Of a DNA stretch of 10,990 nt, positions 1-6,412 are shown piece after piece. Under the pieces are notes generated by a model that saw only the letters and a program-made list of their open reading frames with translations, was not told the DNA's origin and ran no database searches. Each line of letters opens with the position of its first letter. Positions within the stretch are counted from its first letter, which is position 1. The translations under genes were made by a program, and so were the position numbers. Source of the DNA: CAYYMD01 sp964480425 (lineage in GTDB: Bacteria > Planctomycetota > Phycisphaerae > SM23-33); assembly GCA_964480425.1 (NCBI GenBank), contig CAYZPY010000085.1, positions 1 to 10,990 on the forward strand, read 5' to 3'.

Positions 1-1
1 G

Positions 2-586
2 GCGTCCGGTCCGCTTTCGGTGGGCGCAGAAAGCGTCACGGGCGGGCTTCTGCGGGGCGGAATCGTCGCCGACGCATCCGCCGTTACGCTGATTATCCTG
101 TGGCTGACGACGCCGTACGTAACGTTCGCGGCCGCCGTAAAAATCTACTGCATATACGCCGCGATGGCAGTGGCGACGATAGCGCCCGCCAGATTCTTCC
201 TGTATAAGACCTCCCCCGCCGGCGGATACGCTGCCGCGGTAACGGCAGCGGTCATGATATTCGCCTCCCTGTCCAGCCCCTTCTGGGCGGCAGGACCGGC
301 CAGGGCGGCCGGGCCCCCGCTGAGGGACGCCATCGTTGACTGGTCCGTCTACGCCAATCCTTTTTATTGCGTACTGGCCGCAATCGTCAAAAAAACCGGG
401 TACATCTGGCACGAGCAGGGACTGATGTACGATGAAATAAGCCGGTTGCGCGACCTGGCCCCACAGGCGGCGAAATGGCATCCCTCGGCGATCATGCACC
501 TGGCCGTTGCGGGTATTTTCGCCGCACTTGCTCTTATACTACCCCGCATACTCCGGGCCGGGCCGGCAAATTACGGCGATCCATAA
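2..586 (+). CDS. Integral membrane protein, 5'-truncated, function unrecognised
   Basis: The reading frame is open from base 2 with no stop, so the visible 194 residues are the C-terminal part of a longer protein; an internal GTG at 20 could be mistaken for its start. About four hydrophobic segments can be seen, around residues 20-45, 50-65, 78-98 and 168-186, separated by a roughly 60-residue polar stretch containing NPFYCVLAAIVKKTGYIWHE. That stretch, followed by a final membrane helix and a short basic tail, is the shape of a multi-pass inner-membrane protein. The layout reminds me of uncharacterised ABC-2-like permease proteins of planctomycetes, but that is only an impression and I assign no function. 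It ends in TAA at 584-586. The next gene is convergent, 181 bases away; nothing shows its regulation. Confidence 0.7.
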   Translation, partial: ASGPLSVGAESVTGGLLRGGIVADASAVTLIILWLTTPYVTFAAAVKIYCIYAAMAVATIAPARFFLYKTSPAGGYAAAVTAAVMIFASLSSPFWAAGPARAAGPPLRDAIVDWSVYANPFYCVLAAIVKKTGYIWHEQGLMYDEISRLRDLAPQAAKWHPSAIMHLAVAGIFAALALILPRILRAGPANYGDP

Positions 587-705
587 AAACCGCTGATATA
601 CCGGCGCGCCGGGAATCGCATAGTTACCCAGGGTACGTCAGGAATTATTGAAACTGCGATAACCGGCGCGGTTCGCCGCGTAAGGATTCCCCGCGTTGTG
701 CAGCA
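587..705. other. Intergenic spacer with small GC-rich dyads
   Basis: No gene is visible between the membrane protein and the hairpin at 706. The stretch holds a 12-bp perfect palindrome CCGGCGCGCCGG at 601-612, a short dyad TACCC-A-GGGTA at 625-635, and a 5-bp stem closing a TTCG loop at 667-680. None is followed by a T-run, and I assign none of them a role. Confidence 0.4.
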
Positions 706-744
706 ACAAGACCCGCCGGACGGTTACTCGCCGACGGGTCTTGT
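706..744 (-). terminator. Hairpin ending the minus-strand dehydrogenase gene
   Basis: ACAAGACCCG at 706-715 is exactly complementary to CGGGTCTTGT at 735-744, a 10-bp stem that extends by 3 more pairs after one mismatch. It begins 23 bases past the TAA of the zinc dehydrogenase (768) and sits between convergent genes. Neither strand has a long U-run after the stem; the minus strand continues only with TTGTTGC. It is therefore a plausible but imperfect terminator, or a 3'-end stabilising hairpin. Confidence 0.5.
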
Positions 745-767
745 GGAATCGATTTTGCGATGTTGTT

Positions 768-1823
768 TTAATCTTCGTAAACGATGCAGACTTTTCCGGT
801 CCTGCCTTCGTCGGCGAGTTGATACGCCTTTTCCGCCTCGGAATGCGGAAGCCGATCAGTGCACGTTTTGTCGGGATGGATGCCCCAGCGATCCAGTCTC
901 TCGACCAGGTCCTGGAGGTGCTTCAGCGAGGTCCCCCACGAGCCGTAAAGCGTTATCTGCTCGTGAATCAGCACGGGCGAAACGTCGAACTCGACCTTGT
1001 TTCCCTCGCCGACGAACGCGCACCGACCCCACTGGCGCGTGCCTTTCAGCGCGAGCAGCCGCCCGGCCGGCGCTCCGGAGCAGTCGATGGACGCCTCGCA
1101 ACCGCGCCCGTCGGTGATTTCCTTTATCTGCTCCAGGGCCTTGTCATTGTCGTCGGCCTTGATGGCGTGTTCGATAAGCCCGAGATCCTCGGCGAGTTTC
1201 AGGCGCTCATCGACAATGTCGGTCCCGATGACCGTGGCGGCGCCCAGGGCTTTGCCCAGCATCGCCGCCGCCAGACCGACCGGACCCATTCCCGTCACCA
1301 ACAACCGGTCGGACCCGCAGACGTTTATCCTCGTCAGCGCCTCCCACGACGTGCCGAACCCGCACGCGCACAACGCCCCGTCTACGTAAGTCAGCGAGTC
1401 CGGAAGGCGAACGCAGGTGTTTTCCTCGGCCAGGAGGTACTGGGCGTGTCCGCCGTCGCGCTGCCATCCGTAGGCCGCTCGGTGCGGACTCTTGCAGCTT
1501 ATCATGTATCCGTGCTTGCAGTCTTCGCATATGCCGCACCCGGATATGTGATATATCACCACACGATCGCCTGTCTTGAATTCCTTGCATCCCGGTCCGA
1601 CCTTTGCGATCTGACCGGCGGGCTCGTGCCCGGCGATTACGCCCTGGTACGCCTCGGGTCCCTTGCCCAGGTGCTCGCGATATATGGCGCGAATGTCGCT
1701 GCCGCATATCGACGAGGCCTTCATCTTGACCAGCACCTGTCCGTGTCCCGGCTCGGGTACGTCCACTTCCTTGAATTCCACCGTGCTGTTGCCCGGCAGA
1801 AATACGCCCGTCATCTTGGCCAT
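768..1823 (-). CDS. Zinc-dependent medium-chain alcohol/polyol dehydrogenase
   Basis: A 351-residue cytoplasmic NAD(P)-dependent oxidoreductase of the sorbitol/threonine dehydrogenase branch of the MDR superfamily, expected to oxidise a secondary alcohol of a sugar or polyol. The GroES-like domain has the catalytic-zinc residues C40 (SSICGSD) and H66-E67 (GHE), and a complete structural-zinc lobe, C96, C99, C102 and C110. The Rossmann fold starts with GMGPVG at 178-183, and D202 at the end of the second strand favours NAD over NADP. The length is normal for the family. The ATG at 1823 is chosen over an upstream in-frame ATG at 1898 because AAAGGAG lies 8 bases before it and homology starts there. 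It is the last gene of the minus-strand sugar cluster, 210 bases after the double-Rossmann dehydrogenase. The exact substrate is unknown. Confidence 0.9.
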   Translation of the reverse strand: MAKMTGVFLPGNSTVEFKEVDVPEPGHGQVLVKMKASSICGSDIRAIYREHLGKGPEAYQGVIAGHEPAGQIAKVGPGCKEFKTGDRVVIYHISGCGICEDCKHGYMISCKSPHRAAYGWQRDGGHAQYLLAEENTCVRLPDSLTYVDGALCACGFGTSWEALTRINVCGSDRLLVTGMGPVGLAAAMLGKALGAATVIGTDIVDERLKLAEDLGLIEHAIKADDNDKALEQIKEITDGRGCEASIDCSGAPAGRLLALKGTRQWGRCAFVGEGNKVEFDVSPVLIHEQITLYGSWGTSLKHLQDLVERLDRWGIHPDKTCTDRLPHSEAEKAYQLADEGRTGKVCIVYED

Positions 1824-1831
1824 TGTCTCTT

Positions 1832-1838
1832 CTCCTTT
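1832..1838 (-). promoter_or_regulatory. Ribosome binding site fixing the start at 1823
   Basis: On the minus strand AAAGGAG stands 8 bases before ATG 1823. This strong Shine-Dalgarno match rejects the longer reading frame beginning at 1898, whose extra 25 residues show no family resemblance. Confidence 0.75.
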
Positions 1839-2008
1839 GAATAACAGACCATTATTCCAAATAACGCCTATTCCAGACTCGGCGGCCTGGGAACGCATGC
1901 ACGCCTCTGCGACAGGCGCGCACGCGTCCGGACGCGAAACGCGCGCCCGAGAATCTCAAAACTTATCGCTATCGGGGAGCGTTTTCAAGGAGGCGCGCGG
2001 ATATTTTT

Positions 2009-2030
2009 CGTCCCGCCCGCGGGCGGGACG
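2009..2030 (-). other. 22-bp perfect GC palindrome just after the dehydrogenase stop
   Basis: Bases 2009-2030 form a perfect inverted repeat with 11-base halves (CGTCCCGCCCG and its complement), starting 4 bases after the TGA (2034-2036) of the upstream minus-strand gene. On the minus strand it is followed by an A-run, not a U-run, so it is not a classical intrinsic terminator. It may be a 3'-end hairpin that separates expression of the two dehydrogenases. The rest of the 1839-2008 spacer holds a 14-bp palindrome, CGCGTCCGGACGCG (1923-1936), and no convincing promoter. Confidence 0.5.
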
Positions 2031-2033
2031 TCC

Positions 2034-3725
2034 TCACCGGCACAGGCGGAACAGTTCGGCCTGGGCCTGGGCGGTCCACGTCCCGTCGTCCAGGCGTTCG
2101 GCGACGGTGGGAAACGAATTTTTCATCTCGCCAAGCGGCGTAAGCGCCAGTTCGCCAAGGGCGGGGTAAACCACGATCTTTCCGCAAAGCGTTCGGTTCT
2201 CGACCGCGCAGATGCCGGCGATCGCACCCGCCATGCCCGAAACGGCGTCGACGGAGATGTTCGTGTCCAGCACGCCGCGGTCCAACTTGTCCAGAACGAT
2301 TTTCATGTCGTCGAGAACCGACCCGCTGGAGCCGAGCATGAAACACCCTTTTTCGATGTAGGCGTCCAGGTCCACCGGGCATTTCACCTCGGGCGCGATC
2401 CCCGCAAAGATGTTGACAAGACCACCGGGCGCGGATTTTTCCACCGCCCGGGCAACCAGGGGCGCCGACGGCGCCATAATCGCCCAGTAAGTATATCCGT
2501 CGGGCGGCTCTTCCCTGCGCGGATTAATCAACCGCATCTCCACGCCGTGCCGACGGGCTATAGGCCCGACTTTCGCCGCCAAGGCATTAAGACGCGAATC
2601 GTCCGTCTCGGTCCCTGTGATCGAAATGCCCTCCACGCCGCTGCATATGTTGCGGATCATGTGCATTTGTCCCATCGGTCCGCCAGCGCCGACGACGATT
2701 ATCTTCTCGGCGGGGCGGATTTCGCCGCTGGTCGGAATCGACCCGTATGCCGCGGCGGGATTGTCGCCGGCGGTTCCGGTCCAGCGGCTTTTTTCGTAGT
2801 GCATGCGCCCGACGTTTATGTTGACCTTTCGCCCGACGCGCCGCCCGCCGGTTACAACCGCGATGATTCCGCCAGGGGCGACCTTGTCGTTGATTGTCTC
2901 GATGACCTCGGGCGACGCGCCGAAACAGACGACGTCGTCGAATTCAAAACCACCCGCGCCTTCGATGCCCGCCGCGGCGGAAACGGGAACGCCGAATCCT
3001 TCCAGCGTACGAAGTTGCGCCTCGTCAGCGACGGCCGTTATCGACGCCGGCGCCGAACCCTCACCCAGAACCGCCCCCAGACCCCCGACGTCCACGCCCC
3101 GATCGGCGATGACGAGCATCTTCCCGCCGTCCATCGGCCTGCGTCGATCGGCACCGGCGTACGAGTCCTCCACGCATGCCCACGGCTCAACCAGCGCCAG
3201 CGCCGAGCTGCTGTGCCGACGATCCACCTCGATGAGCATGGACTCGCCCGTGCGGGGGTCCACGATTATGCGCTCGTCCATTATCACGTACTGCTGTAGC
3301 GCGCCTTCGAAGTTATATCCAAGCGCCGGCGCGGCCGAGGCGGCGGTCTTCAGCCAGCGATAGTCCGTCTCGACCACCACCCGCAGACCGGCGCGGTGGC
3401 GTGCGACCCTCTCGCCGGTGGCGACGACGACGCCGACCGTCTCGTGCCCGCAAACTGTGGACATCTCCCCGGGTCTGTAGGAGGGAATCTCGCCGAGCAC
3501 CTGCGGGTCGATGCCCTCAACGACGGGTCCCTTGCGGGAGTGCTGCGAAAACTGCCGCAGCAGTTTGATGTCGGAAAAGCACAGGCCCACCGCCTCGATT
3601 CTGATAAGCAACTGGTGCGGGCCGGGCCTGTGGACCTTCTTGGCCCTGTTGAGCCGCAGCCGGCCCGGACCGGTCAGTTCCACGGCGTATTGAGTATCGG
3701 GAATTTTTTCGACCGCTTCGGTCAT
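2034..3725 (-). CDS. Double-Rossmann zinc-type alcohol dehydrogenase family protein
   Basis: A 563-residue protein built on an MDR dehydrogenase plan but about 200 residues longer than usual. The N-terminal GroES-like domain keeps catalytic-zinc residues C49 (GLCFSD), H94-E95 (CGHE) and E180 (VEPWACVED). The four-cysteine structural-zinc lobe is missing. A first Rossmann-like domain (about 200-300) has no clean GxGxxG. A second (from about 340) has a canonical GAGGPMGQM at 346-354 followed by an NIFAG strand and GSSGS. From memory, this architecture and the C-terminal LxTN/GKIVVYP/LTPL pattern belong to a family annotated as zinc-binding dehydrogenases near sugar aldolases. The ATG at 3725 lies 2 bases after the aldolase stop, with AGGCGG 9 bases upstream. 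An alternative GTG at 3731 would overlap that stop (GTGA). Either way translation is coupled to the aldolase. The likely role is sugar or sugar-phosphate oxidoreduction; the substrate is unknown. Confidence 0.85.
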   Translation of the reverse strand: MTEAVEKIPDTQYAVELTGPGRLRLNRAKKVHRPGPHQLLIRIEAVGLCFSDIKLLRQFSQHSRKGPVVEGIDPQVLGEIPSYRPGEMSTVCGHETVGVVVATGERVARHRAGLRVVVETDYRWLKTAASAAPALGYNFEGALQQYVIMDERIIVDPRTGESMLIEVDRRHSSSALALVEPWACVEDSYAGADRRRPMDGGKMLVIADRGVDVGGLGAVLGEGSAPASITAVADEAQLRTLEGFGVPVSAAAGIEGAGGFEFDDVVCFGASPEVIETINDKVAPGGIIAVVTGGRRVGRKVNINVGRMHYEKSRWTGTAGDNPAAAYGSIPTSGEIRPAEKIIVVGAGGPMGQMHMIRNICSGVEGISITGTETDDSRLNALAAKVGPIARRHGVEMRLINPRREEPPDGYTYWAIMAPSAPLVARAVEKSAPGGLVNIFAGIAPEVKCPVDLDAYIEKGCFMLGSSGSVLDDMKIVLDKLDRGVLDTNISVDAVSGMAGAIAGICAVENRTLCGKIVVYPALGELALTPLGEMKNSFPTVAERLDDGTWTAQAQAELFRLCR

Positions 3726-3727
3726 GG

Positions 3728-4948
3728 TCACTGTCCGCCTGTATCCCCGGCGGCGCGACGCATACGCCTGCCCTCATTGTGGAAATATCCGACTACTTCG
3801 TCGGTCTCGTCGCCGATGGGTTTTATCCCGCCCAGGCGCCGCGCCCATGCAAGTATTTCGGCGGTGTTGCGGTATATTTTCGCCGCCACCTCGGCCCGGC
3901 GGCTGTCGTCGCCGGCGGCGAACATGCCAAGCCCCCTCGCCAGCACTATAACGGGCACGGCGCCGTGACGCCGTGTGTAATCCCCGATGCTGCGCCGGAG
4001 GCGCGATTTCATTTCACCTGCGTTCTCGTCGGCTCGCAGTTCGAACCACATCGGCAGTGCGCCGCAGTATATCACCTGATGCGGCGTTACGGGTCCACAC
4101 AGGGCCGCCGATGCGCCGTCGGCGCCGCAGACAAGTTCGCGCACCGACGACGAATTATCGAATGTTATCGCTTTGGGCACGCCGCCCCGGGCCAATAACG
4201 TTTGCAGAAGGTTTTTCAGCGTTTCGACAAGTTCCCGATCGCCACGCTCGCCGGCGTCGGCTTTCAACCCGAAAGGCCTGCCGGCTTCGACATTTTTGAG
4301 ATAATCCTCGATCGCGGAAATAATGCGGTCGGTCCTTGTTTCGATTTCTTCGGCGGCGTCGGCGGCGACGATGAACCCGTGGTTTTCCAGGATAATGGCC
4401 CGGGGCCCGGCGTCGTATTGACGGGCGTAGTTTTCCACCGCCGAGGCGACCACGCGGGCAACGTCAAGCCCCGGTTCGGCCCAGGGAACGTATATCACTT
4501 CGGCGCCAAAGATTTCCCGCGTTATCTGCCGGCCCCGGCGGCAGCACGCCACGGCGCCGACCAGTGTGGGGTGGGTGTGCACAACAAACATACCCGGTAG
4601 AAAATTATGCATCAGACTCTCCACCGACGGGCGAAGGGGGCAGTCCGGATTCGTCCTTGCCGCCAGCAGGCCCGCATTAAACCGCCTGCGACGGGCACCC
4701 GCGTCGAACCCGAAATCTTCGCGCAAAAGGGCGTCGAGTTTGCCCCTGTCCATGGCTACGAAGTCCTCGACGGTTACATTCGCCAGGCTGCGTCCGCTGG
4801 CCTTGACGTAAATCACCCCGTCGGTCTTGAGCGAGGTGTTGCCGCCGGCGGCGATGACGAAATCCTCATCCCGCCCGAATCGCCGGGAAAGGGCCGCCAA
4901 ATCATCCAGCCCGGCGGGCCTGTCGTTGTCACCGCTGTGTGCATTCAT
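3728..4948 (-). CDS. Class II aldolase/adducin family protein
   Basis: A 406-residue cytoplasmic zinc aldolase of the fuculose/rhamnulose-phosphate aldolase superfamily, expected to cleave a phosphorylated ketose to dihydroxyacetone phosphate and an aldehyde. All key elements are visible: the phosphate-binding GGNTS at 35-39, SG at 51-52, catalytic E110 in RPSVES, zinc ligands H124 and H126 in HTHP, and H190 in ENHG. A second region from about residue 240 (HQVIYCGALP, then IVLARGLGMFA) matches the C-terminal half of the roughly 400-residue form of the family, rather than the 215-residue FucA/RhaD form. The start is ATG 4948; the nearest SD-like AGGAG is 15 bases away, which is far. A short reading frame (4945-4989) ends over this ATG. 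It is the first gene of the minus-strand cluster, directly coupled to the double-Rossmann dehydrogenase. Confidence 0.88.
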   Translation of the reverse strand: MNAHSGDNDRPAGLDDLAALSRRFGRDEDFVIAAGGNTSLKTDGVIYVKASGRSLANVTVEDFVAMDRGKLDALLREDFGFDAGARRRRFNAGLLAARTNPDCPLRPSVESLMHNFLPGMFVVHTHPTLVGAVACCRRGRQITREIFGAEVIYVPWAEPGLDVARVVASAVENYARQYDAGPRAIILENHGFIVAADAAEEIETRTDRIISAIEDYLKNVEAGRPFGLKADAGERGDRELVETLKNLLQTLLARGGVPKAITFDNSSSVRELVCGADGASAALCGPVTPHQVIYCGALPMWFELRADENAGEMKSRLRRSIGDYTRRHGAVPVIVLARGLGMFAAGDDSRRAEVAAKIYRNTAEILAWARRLGGIKPIGDETDEVVGYFHNEGRRMRRAAGDTGGQ

Positions 4949-4989
4949 GGAATACCGGTGCGACTCCTGCGAAATACGCTCGGAAACAT
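4945..4989 (-). CDS. Possible 14-residue leader peptide overlapping the aldolase start
   Basis: The minus strand reads ATG at 4989 through TGA at 4945-4947, encoding MFPSVFRRSRTGIP. Its TGA overlaps the aldolase ATG (4948-4946) as ATGA, the usual layout of translational coupling. A perfect AGGAGGG lies immediately upstream (4991-4997), but only 1-2 bases separate it from the ATG, which is unusually short. The aldolase itself has only a distant SD, so the strong SD here may serve it through coupling. It could equally be chance. Confidence 0.25.
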   Translation of the reverse strand: MFPSVFRRSRTGIP

Positions 4990-5064
4990 ACCCTCCTGTC
5001 GGGTCGTGACAATCGCAACTTCATGATTGCGGCAATTTGCGCGTGCCGGTCTGATTCGACCCAA

Positions 5065-5151
5065 CGGAGAGGGCGGGATTCGAACCCGCGGTACCCTAAC
5101 GGGCACACGGCATTTCCAATGCCGCCCGATCAGCCACTCCGGCACCTCTCC
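5065..5151 (-). tRNA. tRNA-Ser (anticodon GGA)
   Basis: An 87-base class II tRNA. The acceptor stem is seven perfect pairs, GGAGAGG (5151-5145) with CCTCTCC (5072-5066), and G at 5065 is the discriminator base, as expected for serine. The anticodon stem-loop GGCATTGGAAATGCC places GGA in the loop, reading UCC and UCU. The long variable arm (about 5092-5109) is the hallmark of tRNA-Ser, and the T arm GCGGGTTCGAATCCCGC is canonical. CCA is not encoded; the next bases are TTGG. The aldolase cluster lies downstream on the same strand, with no obvious terminator between. Confidence 0.97.
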
Positions 5152-5161
5152 CTGATTGCTT

Positions 5162-5190
5162 AATATAAGTGTAAACGCCGGTCCTGACAA
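5162..5190 (-). promoter_or_regulatory. Sigma-70-type promoter of tRNA-Ser
   Basis: On the minus strand TTGTCA (5190-5185), a 17-base spacer and TATATT (5167-5162) stand just upstream of the tRNA. The predicted start near 5155 is only a few bases before the mature 5' end at 5151. Both boxes and the spacing are near consensus. Confidence 0.7.
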
Positions 5191-5214
5191 GAAGTCGGCA
5201 AATTCAACAGGTTG

Positions 5215-5244
5215 TTGACCGCCCCGTGCAATTATGCCTATAAT
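5215..5244 (+). promoter_or_regulatory. Sigma-70-type promoter of the prepilin gene
   Basis: TTGACC (5215-5220), an 18-base spacer and a perfect TATAAT (5239-5244) predict transcription from about 5251, 21 bases before ATG 5272. The promoter covers the alternative in-frame TTG start at 5212 and so rules it out. It lies back to back with the tRNA-Ser promoter, with 24 bases between the two -35 boxes. Confidence 0.75.
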
Positions 5245-5271
5245 ATAGACGAGAAAGGCGGCCGGAAACAT

Positions 5272-6159
5272 ATGATTCGACACGGCGCGATAAACACGTA
5301 CCCGGCGGCGAAACACACCTTTTCACGCGGGCGCTTTACGCGTGGATTTACACTGGTTGAGCTGCTGGTGGTGATATCCATTATAATCGTTCTGGTGGCC
5401 ATCCTGCTGCCGAGTTTTAACCAGGTTCGCATCCGCGGGTTCCGCACAACCTGTTACAATAACGTCGGCTCCATCGCCAAGGGCGCGCTTACATACGCCA
5501 CGGACGCCTCCTGGCACCGAAGGGGGATCGGCTCTACGCTTCCTAACATCACCAGCAATGCAAAGGGCTGGGTGAGGACCTCGAACTGGGGCGACACGGA
5601 AAAGGGCAACCCCGGATGCCTGTGGCTGCTGGCCACGGGGAGGAAGCCGGATTATAATCCAGGCGGTAAAAAGTACTCCCCCCTAAATTCCTGGGTGCCT
5701 CTCAAGGCGTTCCTGTGTCCCGAGGCCGAGTTGCGACGCAACTGGCGGGAACCGCTCATGGATGACGAACAGTTCGAGTACAAATCCGACATCAAGGTCA
5801 GCTCACTGTCTTACAGTTACCTGTCCATGGTGAATTACTACGACGAACCGATCAGCAAACTTTCCACGGACCTGGTTATAATTGCGGACCAGAATCCGCG
5901 CTGCACGTTAGACGAAGAAAACATCCAGTCCTATCAGGATGTCTGCAAGGACATCGACGGAGACGGGCAAATAGAAGCCAAAGAGGCCAACTCGTTCAAT
6001 CACAATCAGGACGGCGAGAATGTAGCCAGACTGGACGGTTCGGCCAAGTGGATTGAGCGTCCGGACAAGGTCATGGATGATGATATTTATTCATCCAGCG
6101 GCGGAAGTGAAACACAGGGCAAAAGGGGCAAAATAAATGACTCCTTTTTGATTCCGTGA
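5272..6159 (+). CDS. Prepilin-like protein with N-methylation signal, EF-hand-like loop and H-Xn-DG motif
   Basis: A 295-residue type II secretion/type IV pilin-like precursor. After a 25-residue basic leader comes RG|FTLVELLVVISIIIVL, with prepilin peptidase cleavage expected between G25 and F26. E30 is the conserved Glu+5, and the hydrophobic helix (26-47) would anchor the subunit in the inner membrane. The large C-terminal domain is periplasmic or extracellular. Near its end, residues 227-238 (DIDGDGQIEAKE) fit the 12-residue EF-hand calcium loop (D1, D3, D5, G6, I8, E12). Then H244 starts HNQDGENVARLDG, the planctomycete H-X9-DG processing-associated motif with one extra residue. The start is ATG 5272, inside the predicted transcript; its SD (GAGAAAGG, 5250-5257) is distant. 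No other pilus or secretion genes are nearby, so this is an orphan subunit. Its substrate or role is unknown. Confidence 0.9.
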   Translation: MIRHGAINTYPAAKHTFSRGRFTRGFTLVELLVVISIIIVLVAILLPSFNQVRIRGFRTTCYNNVGSIAKGALTYATDASWHRRGIGSTLPNITSNAKGWVRTSNWGDTEKGNPGCLWLLATGRKPDYNPGGKKYSPLNSWVPLKAFLCPEAELRRNWREPLMDDEQFEYKSDIKVSSLSYSYLSMVNYYDEPISKLSTDLVIIADQNPRCTLDEENIQSYQDVCKDIDGDGQIEAKEANSFNHNQDGENVARLDGSAKWIERPDKVMDDDIYSSSGGSETQGKRGKINDSFLIP

Positions 6160-6236
6160 GACGGGCTGAATGGGAGGATTATCTGTATTAATCTCAGGAT
6201 GTTACGCATGCGGGAGATTTTGCATCAAAAAATTGT

Positions 6237-6254
6237 TTAGGGTAAACACCCTAA
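6237..6254. repeat. 18-bp palindrome, copy 1 of a pair
   Basis: TTAGGGT, the four bases AAAC, then ACCCTAA is a perfect inverted repeat with 7-base arms. It shares the pattern TARGGT-N4-ACCYTA with the palindrome at 6300-6317, and matches the reverse complement of that copy at 13 of 18 positions, including AACACC through the centre. It is operator-like in size. In RNA it would form a small tetraloop hairpin without a following U-run. Confidence 0.6.
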
Positions 6255-6299
6255 TTATTCTTGCGTAGAATTATTAAAGTCGTTATATATAAATTCACA

Positions 6300-6317
6300 A
6301 TAAGGTGTTGACCTTAT
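6300..6317. repeat. 18-bp palindrome, copy 2 of a pair
   Basis: ATAAGGT, the four bases GTTG, then ACCTTAT is a perfect inverted repeat with 7-base arms. Its centre is exactly 63 bp from the centre of copy 1, about six helical turns. It contains TTGACC (6308-6313), the same hexamer used as -35 by the prepilin promoter, with a weak TTAAAT (6330-6335) 16 bases on. It also lies at the predicted start of a possible TTGCGT-17-TATATA promoter (6261-6289). Confidence 0.6.
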
Positions 6318-6353
6318 AGTGGAGATTATTTAAATAAACCGTTTGACCCCGTA

Positions 6354-6382
6354 TCGAACCGGTTCTCCCCCGACCGGTTCGA
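6354..6382. repeat. 10-bp perfect inverted repeat with 9-base loop
   Basis: TCGAACCGGT (6354-6363) and ACCGGTTCGA (6373-6382) are exact complements around the pyrimidine-rich loop TCTCCCCCG. The left arm with its next two bases is itself palindromic (GAACCGGTTC, 6356-6365). No T-run follows on either strand, so it is a structured RNA element or a protein site rather than a terminator on its own. Confidence 0.55.
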
Positions 6383-6412
6383 ATGAGAGGCGGTGCCTGC
6401 CGTCCCCCCCCG

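Noticed and set aside
696..1844. Long plus-strand open frame of 382 codons.
   Set aside because: It is antisense to the zinc dehydrogenase and is an expected shadow in GC-rich DNA; its translation has no recognisable motif or membrane pattern.
1824..1898. Longer start for the zinc dehydrogenase at 1898.
   Set aside because: The extra 25 residues show no MDR resemblance, and a good SD stands before ATG 1823.
5212..5271. In-frame TTG start for the prepilin at 5212, adding 20 residues.
   Set aside because: It lies inside the predicted -35/-10 promoter (5215-5244), so it would not be in the mRNA; ATG 5272 also gives a normal basic leader.
6372..6386. Sequence resembling a tRNA T arm (GGTTCGAAT) near the hairpin at 6354-6382.
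   Set aside because: No acceptor, D or anticodon arm can be folded around it; the resemblance comes from the inverted repeat.
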